This document shows positions 43,331-52,248 of a stretch of 64,000 bases of DNA, piece by piece. The first letter of the stretch is position 1, and the number at the start of each line of letters is the position of its first letter. The notes below the pieces were generated by a model. That model was given only the letters and a program-made list of their open reading frames with translations. It was not told the origin of the DNA and searched no databases. The stretch is from contig CAKOOH010000001.1 in the NCBI GenBank assembly GCA_934098485.1, positions 62,001-126,000 of the forward strand, read 5' to 3'. This DNA comes from an uncultured Bacilli bacterium. GTDB taxonomy: Bacteria > Bacillota_I > Bacilli_A > RF39 > UBA660. The translations under genes and the position numbers were made by a program.

Positions 43331-45067
43331 ATGGGTGTAGTTAATCAATATATTGATAAATTAATGGATTTTATAAAAAATAAAACTATTGATCCAGAAA
43401 AAGCTTGGTTAAAATATTATAATAAAATGCCTGAACATTTAAGTTATAGTCAGGGTAGTATTTATGACGCGCTAAAAAATGCCGCAAGTTTATATCCTAA
43501 GAATATTGCTTATAGATATTTTGGATATGAAGTTTCTTATAGAGGTTTTTTAAAGAAAATAGATAAGATTGCTAGTTGTTTAAAGCAGTTTGATATAGTA
43601 GAAAACGAATGTGTAACAATGTGTTTACCTAATTCGCCAGAATCTTTTGCGCTTTTTTATGCCATTAATAAGATAGGGGCAATAGCAAATATTGTGCATC
43701 CTTTATCTTCAACGGCGGATATTGAAAGAGCATTAAAGGAAACTAATAGTTCAATTTTATTTGTTTCAGATGCAAGTATGCCTAAAGCACGAGGTATTAA
43801 AGTTAAACATTTTATAATGGTGCCTACAAGTTTTAGTTTTAAAGGTATTCTTAAATTAGGTTATAATATTAAAGAAGCAGCAAATTTAAAACTTGATGAA
43901 GGAATGATAAGTTTTAGTGATTTTTTGCTTGAAGCAACTAATGATGATGTATATGTAAAAAGAGATGGAACCGATCCAGCTGCTATTATTTATAGTGGTG
44001 GTACGACTGGTAAACCAAAAGGAATTATAATATCAAACTTAAATTTTAATGCGATGGCCCTTCAAACGAGAACGGTTTGTGATATTATAAGTCCAGGAAA
44101 TTCTGTTTTAGCGGCATTACCAATATTTCATGTGTTTGGACTTGCACTTTGCTGTCATACTTGTTTATCATCAGGAATGACTTGCATTATTGTACCTAGA
44201 CTTAATACAAAAGCGATTAATATGGAATTAAAAAAGTATAAGCCAAATGTTTATCCGGCCGTTCCTTCTTTGTTAAAAATGTCTTTAGATGGCATTTTTC
44301 CAGGAAGAGCTGCTTTTAAAGATATAAAAGTTGTTGTAGTTGGCGGCGATTATTTATCACCAAAAGTAAAGGAAGATTTTGAAGAGTTCTTAAAAAAATG
44401 TGGTAGTAATGCAGTTGTAAAAGTTGGCTATGGTTTATCAGAAGCAACTGGTTTTAGTGCTTGTACGGCAGCGATGGATGAAAAAGACGTTATTAATGGG
44501 ACTTTAGGAATACCTAATCCAGATATGGATATAAAAGTTATCGAATTAAATAGTGATGTGGAAAAAGCATATGGCGAAATTGGTGAACTTTGTATAAGTG
44601 GTCCAACAATAATGATGGGTTATATTAATGAAAGTGAAGAAACTAAGAAAACTTTAGTATTACATAGTGATGGAAAAGTTTGGCTTCATACAGGAGACTT
44701 GGGTTATAGAGATGAAAATGGTTTATTTTTCTATAGTTCAAGATTAAAGAGAATGATAATTACTAATGGATATAATGTATATCCGGTGGAACTAGAAGAA
44801 ATTATTTCAAAGTGTGAGTATGTTAAGGCGTGCACTGTAGTTGGGGTTCCTCATAAAACAAAGGGACAAACGCCTAAAGCAGTTATTGTACTTAAAGATG
44901 GTGTAGAAGAAAATATTGAAATAAGAAGTAAAATTAGAAAATATTGCAAAGAAAATTTGGCAAATTATGCGGTTCCAACAGAATTTGAATACCGAACTAC
45001 TTTACCGGTAACGGCAGTGGGGAAAGTGGCATATCGCGATTTAGAAAAGAATAAAACAAAAAAATAA
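43331..45067 (+). CDS. AMP-dependent acyl-CoA synthetase / ligase
   Basis: 578 aa ANL-family enzyme. ATP/phosphate loop YSGGTTGKPKG, the A5 motif GYGLSEATG, A7 TGDLGYRDENG and A8 RLKRMIITNGYNVYPVELE; the catalytic Lys near the end is in TAVGKVAY. Activates a carboxylic acid (fatty-acid type by overall similarity) as acyl-AMP and then acyl-CoA. No signal peptide; the first 40 residues form an extra N-terminal helix. Divergent from a TetR gene with an operator in its promoter region, suggesting substrate-responsive control. Confidence 0.9.
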   Translation: MGVVNQYIDKLMDFIKNKTIDPEKAWLKYYNKMPEHLSYSQGSIYDALKNAASLYPKNIAYRYFGYEVSYRGFLKKIDKIASCLKQFDIVENECVTMCLPNSPESFALFYAINKIGAIANIVHPLSSTADIERALKETNSSILFVSDASMPKARGIKVKHFIMVPTSFSFKGILKLGYNIKEAANLKLDEGMISFSDFLLEATNDDVYVKRDGTDPAAIIYSGGTTGKPKGIIISNLNFNAMALQTRTVCDIISPGNSVLAALPIFHVFGLALCCHTCLSSGMTCIIVPRLNTKAINMELKKYKPNVYPAVPSLLKMSLDGIFPGRAAFKDIKVVVVGGDYLSPKVKEDFEEFLKKCGSNAVVKVGYGLSEATGFSACTAAMDEKDVINGTLGIPNPDMDIKVIELNSDVEKAYGEIGELCISGPTIMMGYINESEETKKTLVLHSDGKVWLHTGDLGYRDENGLFFYSSRLKRMIITNGYNVYPVELEEIISKCEYVKACTVVGVPHKTKGQTPKAVIVLKDGVEENIEIRSKIRKYCKENLANYAVPTEFEYRTTLPVTAVGKVAYRDLEKNKTKK

Positions 45068-45185
45068 AAAGTTCATTTTAATAAAGGGGCTTTTTATTTT
45101 TTATAATATTGACTATAATTTTATGTTGTTATTCTTTTTTAAAATATTATTTTTTGATATAATTTATTAATGGTAGGAGCGGTTT

Positions 45186-46916
45186 ATGAAAGTGTTTATT
45201 GCGAATTTAAAATTAGTTTGGAGATTTGCAAAATATCAAAAGAAAAATATTATAAAAACTACAATATGGAAAATAATTATAATGATAATAAGTGTTGTAG
45301 TTCCTTTGATTTCAGCAAAGATTATTGTAAATTTAACAGATAATAAAATATATCAATGTTTGATGTTTGTAGTTTTAATGTTTGTTATAGAAAATTTAAG
45401 AAACTTTGCAATTTATTTTTCTAATTGTTTTAGTCAAGTGGTTTTTAGAGAAACAATGGTACTTATGCAAAAGTCATTGGGGGATGCTATGTTAAAATTA
45501 GAGACTAAAGTTATTGATGATGATGGATCAGGTGTTTTTATTCAAAGATTAACAAATGATGTTTCACTTTTATCGGATGAATTTTCTTCAATTAATAATT
45601 ATTTTGGAAATATTATTACAAACATAGGTATATTTGTGGCTATATTTGTGATAAATAAATGGATATTTTTATATTCGGTTTTGTATACGATTCTTTTGTA
45701 TTATATTTTTAAGAAAAGAAATTATTTATATAATGAAAAAAAGAAAATTTATAAAAAAGAATCGGAAATTACTACCGGCTTTATTGGAGAATTAGTTAGA
45801 GGAATTAGAGATATTAAAATGCTTAATTCGGAAAAAAGTTTTTTAAATAAAATGGAAGATAATGTTGTTTCTTTAAATAATAGCGCGTATGATATGAATA
45901 CAGTCCAAAGAAATTATACTTTGATTAGTGGATTTACTTACGATTTTGGAGATTTCATTTTACAATTTATTATTGGGTTATCTATTTTGTATGAAAAAAT
46001 AACGATACCTAATGGAATTGTTCTTTTTAATTATTCGGGAAGAGTTATTGATCTAGGAAGAACATTAGATAGTTTTTCTAAAGAAATAAAAGATTTTAAT
46101 TTGGCAAGTGAGAGAGTTTTTTCAATAATTGATGGGGATGATTATAAAAAAGAAGAGTTTGGTAGTATTCATTTAAAGAAAGTTAATGGGGATTTTGAAT
46201 TTAAGAATGTTTCATTTGCTTATGATAAAAATAAAGTTTTAAAAAATTTAAATTTTAAAATTAATGCGAACGAAACTGTGGCTTTTGTTGGTAAAACCGG
46301 TGCAGGAAAAACGACTATATTTAGTTTGTTGTGCAAAATGTATGATAATTATGAGGGCGAAATAACTATTGATAATATTGATATAAAGAAACTGGATAAA
46401 GATTCAATAAGAGGAAATATTACCATTATAAGTCAAAATCCATATATTTTTCATATGAGTATTAAAGAAAATTTAAAATTGGTAAAAGGCAATTTAACTA
46501 AAAAAGAAATGATAGAGGCGTGTAAAGCGGCTTCTTTGCATGATTTTATTATGACTTTGCCTAAAAAGTACGATACTATAATTGGTGAGGGTGGTGTAAA
46601 TCTTTCAGGTGGCCAAAAGCAAAGATTAGCAATCGCTAGAGCTTTAGTGCAGAAAACTGAAATAATTTTATTTGATGAAGCAACGAGCGCTCTTGATAAT
46701 GAGACCCAAATGCACATTCAAAAGGCAATTGAAAATATGAAAAATGAATATACGATTTTAATCATTGCTCATCGCTTATCAACAATTATAAATGCAGATA
46801 GAATTTTATTTTTAGATAATGGAAAAATAACAGCAAGTGGCACACATAAAGAATTATTAAAAAATTGTCCTGCTTATAAAAATTTATACGAATCAGAAAT
46901 TACGAAAGATTCATAA
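45186..46916 (+). CDS. ABC exporter (fused permease and ATPase)
   Basis: 576 aa half-transporter working as a dimer. Five or six membrane helices (about 20-290), then the nucleotide-binding domain: Walker A GKTGAGKTT, Q-loop ISQNPYIF, signature LSGGQKQRLAIARAL, Walker B IILFDEATSALD, H-loop IAHRL. Looks like a MsbA/lipid or multidrug exporter; the substrate is unknown. ATG after TAGGAG, with TATAAT about 30 bp upstream. Alone or with tspO 38 bp downstream. Confidence 0.92.
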   Translation: MKVFIANLKLVWRFAKYQKKNIIKTTIWKIIIMIISVVVPLISAKIIVNLTDNKIYQCLMFVVLMFVIENLRNFAIYFSNCFSQVVFRETMVLMQKSLGDAMLKLETKVIDDDGSGVFIQRLTNDVSLLSDEFSSINNYFGNIITNIGIFVAIFVINKWIFLYSVLYTILLYYIFKKRNYLYNEKKKIYKKESEITTGFIGELVRGIRDIKMLNSEKSFLNKMEDNVVSLNNSAYDMNTVQRNYTLISGFTYDFGDFILQFIIGLSILYEKITIPNGIVLFNYSGRVIDLGRTLDSFSKEIKDFNLASERVFSIIDGDDYKKEEFGSIHLKKVNGDFEFKNVSFAYDKNKVLKNLNFKINANETVAFVGKTGAGKTTIFSLLCKMYDNYEGEITIDNIDIKKLDKDSIRGNITIISQNPYIFHMSIKENLKLVKGNLTKKEMIEACKAASLHDFIMTLPKKYDTIIGEGGVNLSGGQKQRLAIARALVQKTEIILFDEATSALDNETQMHIQKAIENMKNEYTILIIAHRLSTIINADRILFLDNGKITASGTHKELLKNCPAYKNLYESEITKDS

Positions 46917-46954
46917 TAATTATAAAGTTACTTATAATATAATAAAGGAGTGTT

Positions 46955-47389
46955 ATGAAAAAATTTATTATATTATTAATAGTGACTTTTTTTATTGGAG
47001 TAATTCCTTCATTACTTGTAGGTAATGATGTGACAGGTTTAATATTACCAAAGTTTTATCCACCTAAAATATTATTTCCAATAATGTGGAGTATACTTTA
47101 TTTATTAATGACAATTTCAGTATATTTAGCTACTAAAAACAGTGATGATGCCTATAAAATATACTTTATCCAGTTAATTGTAAATGCTTTTTGGACAGTA
47201 ATTTTCTTTGGATTAAAATTAAGATTACTTGCTTTTCTTTGGATTATATTTTTATTCATTTTGGTTATTATCATGATAAAGAAATTTTATAAAGAAAATA
47301 AAAACGCCGGTCTTTTACAAATTCCGTATATAATTTGGCTTTTAATAGCAATGTATTTAAATTTATCTATTTATCTATTAAATATGTAA
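46955..47389 (+). CDS. tspO: TspO/MBR family protein
   Basis: 144 aa with five membrane helices. Family features: the LILPKFYPPKILFPIMWSIL segment, QLIVNAFWTVIFFGLKL, and PYIIWLLIAMYLNLSI near the end. TspO binds porphyrins and related ligands and is linked to stress signalling. ATG after AAGGAG. Confidence 0.88.
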   Translation: MKKFIILLIVTFFIGVIPSLLVGNDVTGLILPKFYPPKILFPIMWSILYLLMTISVYLATKNSDDAYKIYFIQLIVNAFWTVIFFGLKLRLLAFLWIIFLFILVIIMIKKFYKENKNAGLLQIPYIIWLLIAMYLNLSIYLLNM

Positions 47390-47436
47390 GTGTAATTTTA
47401 AGAAAAATACAAATAATAAAATAAAGGTGTATTAAT

Positions 47437-47760
47437 ATGAAGCAGTATTATTTTGTTATTTGTATTTTATTATTGTTTATAATTTTGAATATTAAAGAGA
47501 GTTTTGCTTATAAAAATGATAATTTAGTTATAGAACCTAAAAATGTAACTACAAAAAATCTAAGTGAGTATGTGAAAGAAAATATTAGTAGAGATATAAA
47601 TTATTTTTGTTCTTATGATGATTGCTATTTAGTTAAAGAAAAAAATATAAATAAATCGATTTCTAATTTTGAAGAAAATTATTTTAAAAGATTAAATGAA
47701 GATGATAGACTGATATTAAATGTTAAAGGAATTGCGATTACTAAAATAGTACTTTATTAG
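47437..47760 (+). CDS. Small secreted protein of unknown function
   Basis: 107 aa. A signal peptide (hydrophobic 5-18, cleavage likely after SFA at residues 22-24), then a small domain with two Cys in FCSYDDCYL. AAAGG ribosome-binding site. It converges on the UvrD-like gene with no gap. No family recognised. Confidence 0.6.
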   Translation: MKQYYFVICILLLFIILNIKESFAYKNDNLVIEPKNVTTKNLSEYVKENISRDINYFCSYDDCYLVKEKNINKSISNFEENYFKRLNEDDRLILNVKGIAITKIVLY

Positions 47761-49110
47761 TTAAAGTTTGATTATTTCAAGGTCTTTTTTGTTTTCTTTA
47801 ATTAATTCTTTAACAAAAAGAGAGTAATTACTATATGGTACTAGAAGATAAGCACTATTTCTTGTTCTAGTAAGGGCAACATAAAAAAGTCTTCTTTCTT
47901 CTTCATAAGGAATGGTTTCTTTAAATGATAAAAGATTTATTATTTGATGATTTTTAATTTTTGAGGGTAAACTATTAGTTTTGTTTAAAAGATTAATAAT
48001 TATTATATTATCTTCTTCTAAGCCTTTAGATTTATGAATTGTCAGAAACTTTATATTATCAGATTCTGAGACATTAAATGTTTCTTTATCTTTATTATTT
48101 CGTCCTAAAATTAAAATATGACCACCAATTAATTTAATTATTTTTTCTAAACAAGTTTTTTCGTTTTTGTAAAATACTATTTTGATGGGTTTTTCAGTAT
48201 CCTTTAAACAAATAGTATTTTTTTTAATTTGTTTTTTATTTTTCATAATAAAGTTATTGGTAATATTAACGAGAGTCTGACTGTTTCGATAATTATAATC
48301 TAGATTAATAATAGTTAGATTTTCAAGATAATCTTTTAGATTTATAAGAATTTTTAAATCACAGCCACTAAAACGGTATATTGATTGGTAATCATCTCCG
48401 ACCGCAAAAAGATGTCCGTTATTTTGATCAATGATTGCTTTTATTAAATTAAATCTAATTAGGGAAGTGTCTTGAAATTCATCTATGATAACAAATTTAT
48501 ATTTAGTTTTTACTTCATTATTATTTATTTTGGCAGTGCCGATACTAATCATATCATTAAAATCAAGATAACCTGATGATGATAGTTCATTTTGATATAA
48601 TAAGTAAATTTCAATAATAAGTAAAAGATAATCTTTGGTTATAAAATGAGCATTTTTATATAGAGATATGAGATAATCAATATTACTGTAATTGGCTTTA
48701 TAGAGATTTATAAAAGTTGAAATTAAGTTAATTAGATTATCTTTAGTGTTTTCTAATAAAATTTTTCTGATGATTTTCTTTTGTCTTTTATTTTGGGGCT
48801 TATTAAGATATTCTTTAATTAAAAATGTAAGCATGCTTTCTTTGGCAATTTTAGTATTATCATCACGAATTAAATCTAAAGCTAGTTTGTGAAATGTTTT
48901 TACATCTATATTATATTTAATTTTTCTTTTTATATCATTTACAGATTCATTAGTAAAAGAAATGGCGAGTATTTCATTTTCTTTATATAGATTATTTTCA
49001 ATTAAATAATTAATTTTATTTATGATAGTAAAAGTTTTCCCGGAACCAGCACCGGCGATTAATAAAACATTACCAAGAGTAGTAACGGCCAATTGTTGTT
49101 TTTCATTCAT
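47761..49110 (-). CDS. UvrD-like SF1 DNA helicase, short form
   Basis: 449 aa from ATG 49110. A longer frame with TTG 49146 is an artefact, since that TTG is inside the -35 box. Motifs: Q-motif MNEKQQLAVTT, Walker A AGAGSGKTFT, KFVIIDEFQDTS, AVGDDYQSIYRFSGCD, LDYNYRNSQ, LTIHKSKGLEEDN, FYVALTRTRN. Shorter than UvrD/PcrA (about 700 aa), mainly in the 1B/2B inserts. The promoter has its -10 box 7 nt before ATG and no Shine-Dalgarno, so leaderless expression is predicted. Encoded next to addAB, hinting at a DNA repair role. Confidence 0.85.
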   Translation of the reverse strand: MNEKQQLAVTTLGNVLLIAGAGSGKTFTIINKINYLIENNLYKENEILAISFTNESVNDIKRKIKYNIDVKTFHKLALDLIRDDNTKIAKESMLTFLIKEYLNKPQNKRQKKIIRKILLENTKDNLINLISTFINLYKANYSNIDYLISLYKNAHFITKDYLLLIIEIYLLYQNELSSSGYLDFNDMISIGTAKINNNEVKTKYKFVIIDEFQDTSLIRFNLIKAIIDQNNGHLFAVGDDYQSIYRFSGCDLKILINLKDYLENLTIINLDYNYRNSQTLVNITNNFIMKNKKQIKKNTICLKDTEKPIKIVFYKNEKTCLEKIIKLIGGHILILGRNNKDKETFNVSESDNIKFLTIHKSKGLEEDNIIIINLLNKTNSLPSKIKNHQIINLLSFKETIPYEEERRLFYVALTRTRNSAYLLVPYSNYSLFVKELIKENKKDLEIIKL

Positions 49111-49117
49111 GATTACT

Positions 49118-49146
49118 AATATAAGATAAGAAAAAAATATTGTCAA
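49118..49146 (-). promoter_or_regulatory. Promoter of the UvrD-like gene, probably leaderless
   Basis: On the minus strand TTGACA (49146-49141), 17 bp, TATATT (49123-49118), then 7 bases to ATG 49110. Transcription should begin at or next to the start codon. Confidence 0.7.
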
Positions 49147-49149
49147 TCA

Positions 49150-49180
49150 AAAAAACTAGTTAAGGTCAACTAGTTTTTTA
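49150..49180. terminator. Terminator of addA
   Basis: An A-rich arm ending AAAACTAGTT (about 49153-49162) pairs with AACTAGTTTT (49168-49177), loop AAGGT/C. A-runs and T-runs on either side. It spans the addA stop codon; on the minus strand the T-run lies downstream of the gene. Confidence 0.8.
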
Positions 49181-52100
49181 TCAAGAAGAGAATAAAGATA
49201 TATTGATGTTTGCTTATTAGTTTTATACTCGATGTAGTTTTTATAGCCTGTTAACTGTTTAAGATAAGCCGCATCCGAAGTATGTTTTAATTTATAATCA
49301 ATAATAATATTGTGATTTTCAAAGGTAAGTAGTAAATCAATTACTCCCGTTTTAGAAATATTGTTTTCTTCATAAATAAACTCATACTCCTTGTAAATTT
49401 TGGCATCTTTAATATTTTCTAATAATTTATTATTTAATAAGTTTTTAACAATATCTATTTCAAATTCGTTTAATAAAGAAAAATTAGGATTTTTAAAATC
49501 AATATTTTCAAGGATGTAGTGAAGTTTAATTCCTAAAAGCATATTTTCTTTTTCTGTATTAGTTATCAGTTTGTTTTGCTCTTTAGAATAGTGTTCCTCG
49601 TTAATAACTTCGTTTTTTTCTTCTATTTCATTAACAATAATTTCATTTTCGGCAACTTTTAGATTGCTAATATCTATTTCTTTATTTATTTTGTAATTAT
49701 TATTTATTTCGGGAACTTTGACATTTTTAATATATTTTTCAAGATAAGGATATATTGATTCTAAGATATTTTTAAAATTTTTATATTTTATTCGTGATAG
49801 ATAATCAATTACTTCATTATTATCTGCTGTCATAATTGCATCATCTTTTAACTCAGTAACTATAATCATTTTTTCTTTACATCTTGTTAAAGCAACATAA
49901 AATAATCTTATTTTTTCAGAAATTTCATCTTTAATATATTTTTCTTTATTAATAAAGGAAACAAAACTTGATTTAATACCATTATCATATGTAGGGATTA
50001 TTAAACCATATTTGTTATTAAAAATAAATTTTGCTTTAACTTCGTCCATATTAAAATCTTTGTGAAAGCCAGAAAAATAACATATTTTATATTCTAAACC
50101 TTTAGATTTATGAATATTTGTTATAGTTACTGAATCACTTTCGGTGATAAGAGCATTTATTTTTAGTTCTTCTTTATCATTTATTAAGGACGCTAAATAA
50201 TCATTTATCCCATAAATATCAATACCAACTTTATTTAAATCAGCAATTTTATTTATTAAATTGTTTAAGATAATAGTGCGATAATTAATGTTCCCAATAG
50301 TTATCATTCGTTTATAGAAGTCAAATTTATCTATGATTGTTTCAATTAATTCTTTGTTACCAAATGATTCTAAGTTATTTACAATTTCTAAACAGTACTT
50401 ATAAATAGTAGTTTCGCTTAATTTTTTATTAATTATAATTTCATAAATTTCATTATCATTCATACTAAATAAATAACTTCTAGCAATACTAGTAAAATAG
50501 AATTTAGTCGTTTCATCATATATATGATTTTTAATATTGATAATTAAACCAACAATGTTCTTTATTAAATAAGTTTCATTAGAAATTAAAATATTTTCAT
50601 CTTTATAAATATTTAAAGGAATCATAAGATAGTCAAATACTTTTTTATAAATATCAAAACTACTAGTGCGGTCCATTAAAATACAAAAATCTTTATAAGT
50701 ACAAGGTCTTAAGGTATTATCTAGGACAAGATATTTATTTTCAATTTTTTCTTTTATATCGTTACCAATTATAAAGGCTTCAATTTCTTCTTTTTTGTGA
50801 ATATCATCTTTTTCATAACGGTATATTTCTAAATTATTATTATAGCTGTTATTTCCTATTTCGTTAAACATCATGTTGCCAAAAACAAGTTGGTGCTCTT
50901 TTTGATAATCAGCGTTACCAAGTTCATCATCCATAATATGATTAAAGATGTTATTTATACTATATAATACTGCGTCTCTAGAGCGAAAATTTTTATTTAA
51001 ATCGATTTTGATGCCACCATTATTATTTTTGTATAAATCATATTTTATTTTAAAAATATCAGGATTAGCATTTCTAAAACGATAAATAGATTGCTTGATA
51101 TCACCAACCATGTAAACATTATTATTTTCAATAAGTTTAATAAATTCTTCTTGAATATCACTGGTATCTTGATATTCATCAATCATTATTTCTTTAAAAC
51201 TATCCTTAAGATCATTTCTGATATTCTCATTATTTTTAATTAAATTTATGGCCATTTTACTAATATCATTAAACTCAAACATTTGATATTTTCTTTTAAA
51301 GCTACTTACTTTATTGTTTAATTTTAATAAAACGTCAATAATTATTTCGGCATATTTTTTAGTTGATCTTAAGTCATTAATTAATACTTCTTTATCATAA
51401 AAAGTATATGATTTTAAAACTTTAATAATATTAGTAATTTCACTTTTATAATATTTGCCATTTTCAGTTGAGCCAGTTAGTCTAAAAGAACCAATATCTA
51501 AATTATTTCTGATTTCATCATATGTTTTAGCATTTATTAATGGAGTAAGAGCCTGGCTATAATTATTAAAGAACTTTTCTGGCGCTTCAAATGATAAATT
51601 ATAAAGAGATGTTTTAATAGTTTCGATTCTTTTTAATAGATTATTTACGTATTCATTAAATAAAAAATTAATATTTTCTTCACTGTAGTAGTCATTTATA
51701 TAATTTTTTAAATATTCTTCTTTGTTTATTAATAAATCGATTTTACTATCTAAAGATAAAATAATTTTTTTGATAGGTTTATCGTTTTTACCACAAAAGG
51801 AAGTTACAAAATCAATAAAATTTTGATTGTTTTCTAAATATAATTCATTGAAAATTTCATTTATAATGTTCTTTTTTTGATTGTTTATAATGGAAGAATC
51901 AATGATACTTATATTTTGATCTAAGTTTAGCAAGTAATGGTATTTTTTTACTAAAGATAAGACAAAAGCATCAAAGGTTGTAATGCTAGAACTTTCAACA
52001 AGTTTGGCTTCTTTTTTAATTTCTTCATCTTCTAAAATAGCTTTTTTAATTCGGGTCTTCATTTCAGCGGCTGCATTATTAGTAAATGTAAGAATTAATA

Positions 52101-52248
52101 GTTCGTTAACATGAATTCCATTTTTGATTTTATTTATAACTCGCGCAGTTAAAACAGCAGTTTTTCCAGAACCAGCACCTGCAGAAACAATGATATTTGA
52201 TCCTTCGGTATTTATTGCTTTTTGTTGTTCTAGAGTCCATTTAGGCAT
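49156..52248 (-). CDS. addA: ATP-dependent helicase/nuclease subunit A
   Basis: 1030 aa from ATG 52248 (TAGGAG lies too close to ATG 52257). UvrD-type helicase: WTLEQQKAI, Walker A SAGAGSGKTAVLTARV, MIDEYQDTS, VGDIKQSIYRFRNA, TITNIHKSKGLEYKI, YVALTRCKEK. C-terminal RecB-like nuclease: GVIDLLLTF and IIIDYKLKH with QLTGYKNYI. Together with AddB it processes DNA double-strand ends for RecA and degrades foreign DNA. The start overlaps the end of addB by 8 nt. Shorter than the usual 1200 aa. Confidence 0.94.
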   Translation of the reverse strand: MPKWTLEQQKAINTEGSNIIVSAGAGSGKTAVLTARVINKIKNGIHVNELLILTFTNNAAAEMKTRIKKAILEDEEIKKEAKLVESSSITTFDAFVLSLVKKYHYLLNLDQNISIIDSSIINNQKKNIINEIFNELYLENNQNFIDFVTSFCGKNDKPIKKIILSLDSKIDLLINKEEYLKNYINDYYSEENINFLFNEYVNNLLKRIETIKTSLYNLSFEAPEKFFNNYSQALTPLINAKTYDEIRNNLDIGSFRLTGSTENGKYYKSEITNIIKVLKSYTFYDKEVLINDLRSTKKYAEIIIDVLLKLNNKVSSFKRKYQMFEFNDISKMAINLIKNNENIRNDLKDSFKEIMIDEYQDTSDIQEEFIKLIENNNVYMVGDIKQSIYRFRNANPDIFKIKYDLYKNNNGGIKIDLNKNFRSRDAVLYSINNIFNHIMDDELGNADYQKEHQLVFGNMMFNEIGNNSYNNNLEIYRYEKDDIHKKEEIEAFIIGNDIKEKIENKYLVLDNTLRPCTYKDFCILMDRTSSFDIYKKVFDYLMIPLNIYKDENILISNETYLIKNIVGLIINIKNHIYDETTKFYFTSIARSYLFSMNDNEIYEIIINKKLSETTIYKYCLEIVNNLESFGNKELIETIIDKFDFYKRMITIGNINYRTIILNNLINKIADLNKVGIDIYGINDYLASLINDKEELKINALITESDSVTITNIHKSKGLEYKICYFSGFHKDFNMDEVKAKFIFNNKYGLIIPTYDNGIKSSFVSFINKEKYIKDEISEKIRLFYVALTRCKEKMIIVTELKDDAIMTADNNEVIDYLSRIKYKNFKNILESIYPYLEKYIKNVKVPEINNNYKINKEIDISNLKVAENEIIVNEIEEKNEVINEEHYSKEQNKLITNTEKENMLLGIKLHYILENIDFKNPNFSLLNEFEIDIVKNLLNNKLLENIKDAKIYKEYEFIYEENNISKTGVIDLLLTFENHNIIIDYKLKHTSDAAYLKQLTGYKNYIEYKTNKQTSIYLYSLLDKKLVDLN

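Noticed and set aside
49111..49146. N-terminal extension of the UvrD-like helicase from TTG 49146
   Set aside because: That TTG is part of the TTGACA -35 box and the extension has no helicase similarity; ATG 49110 begins the Q-motif.
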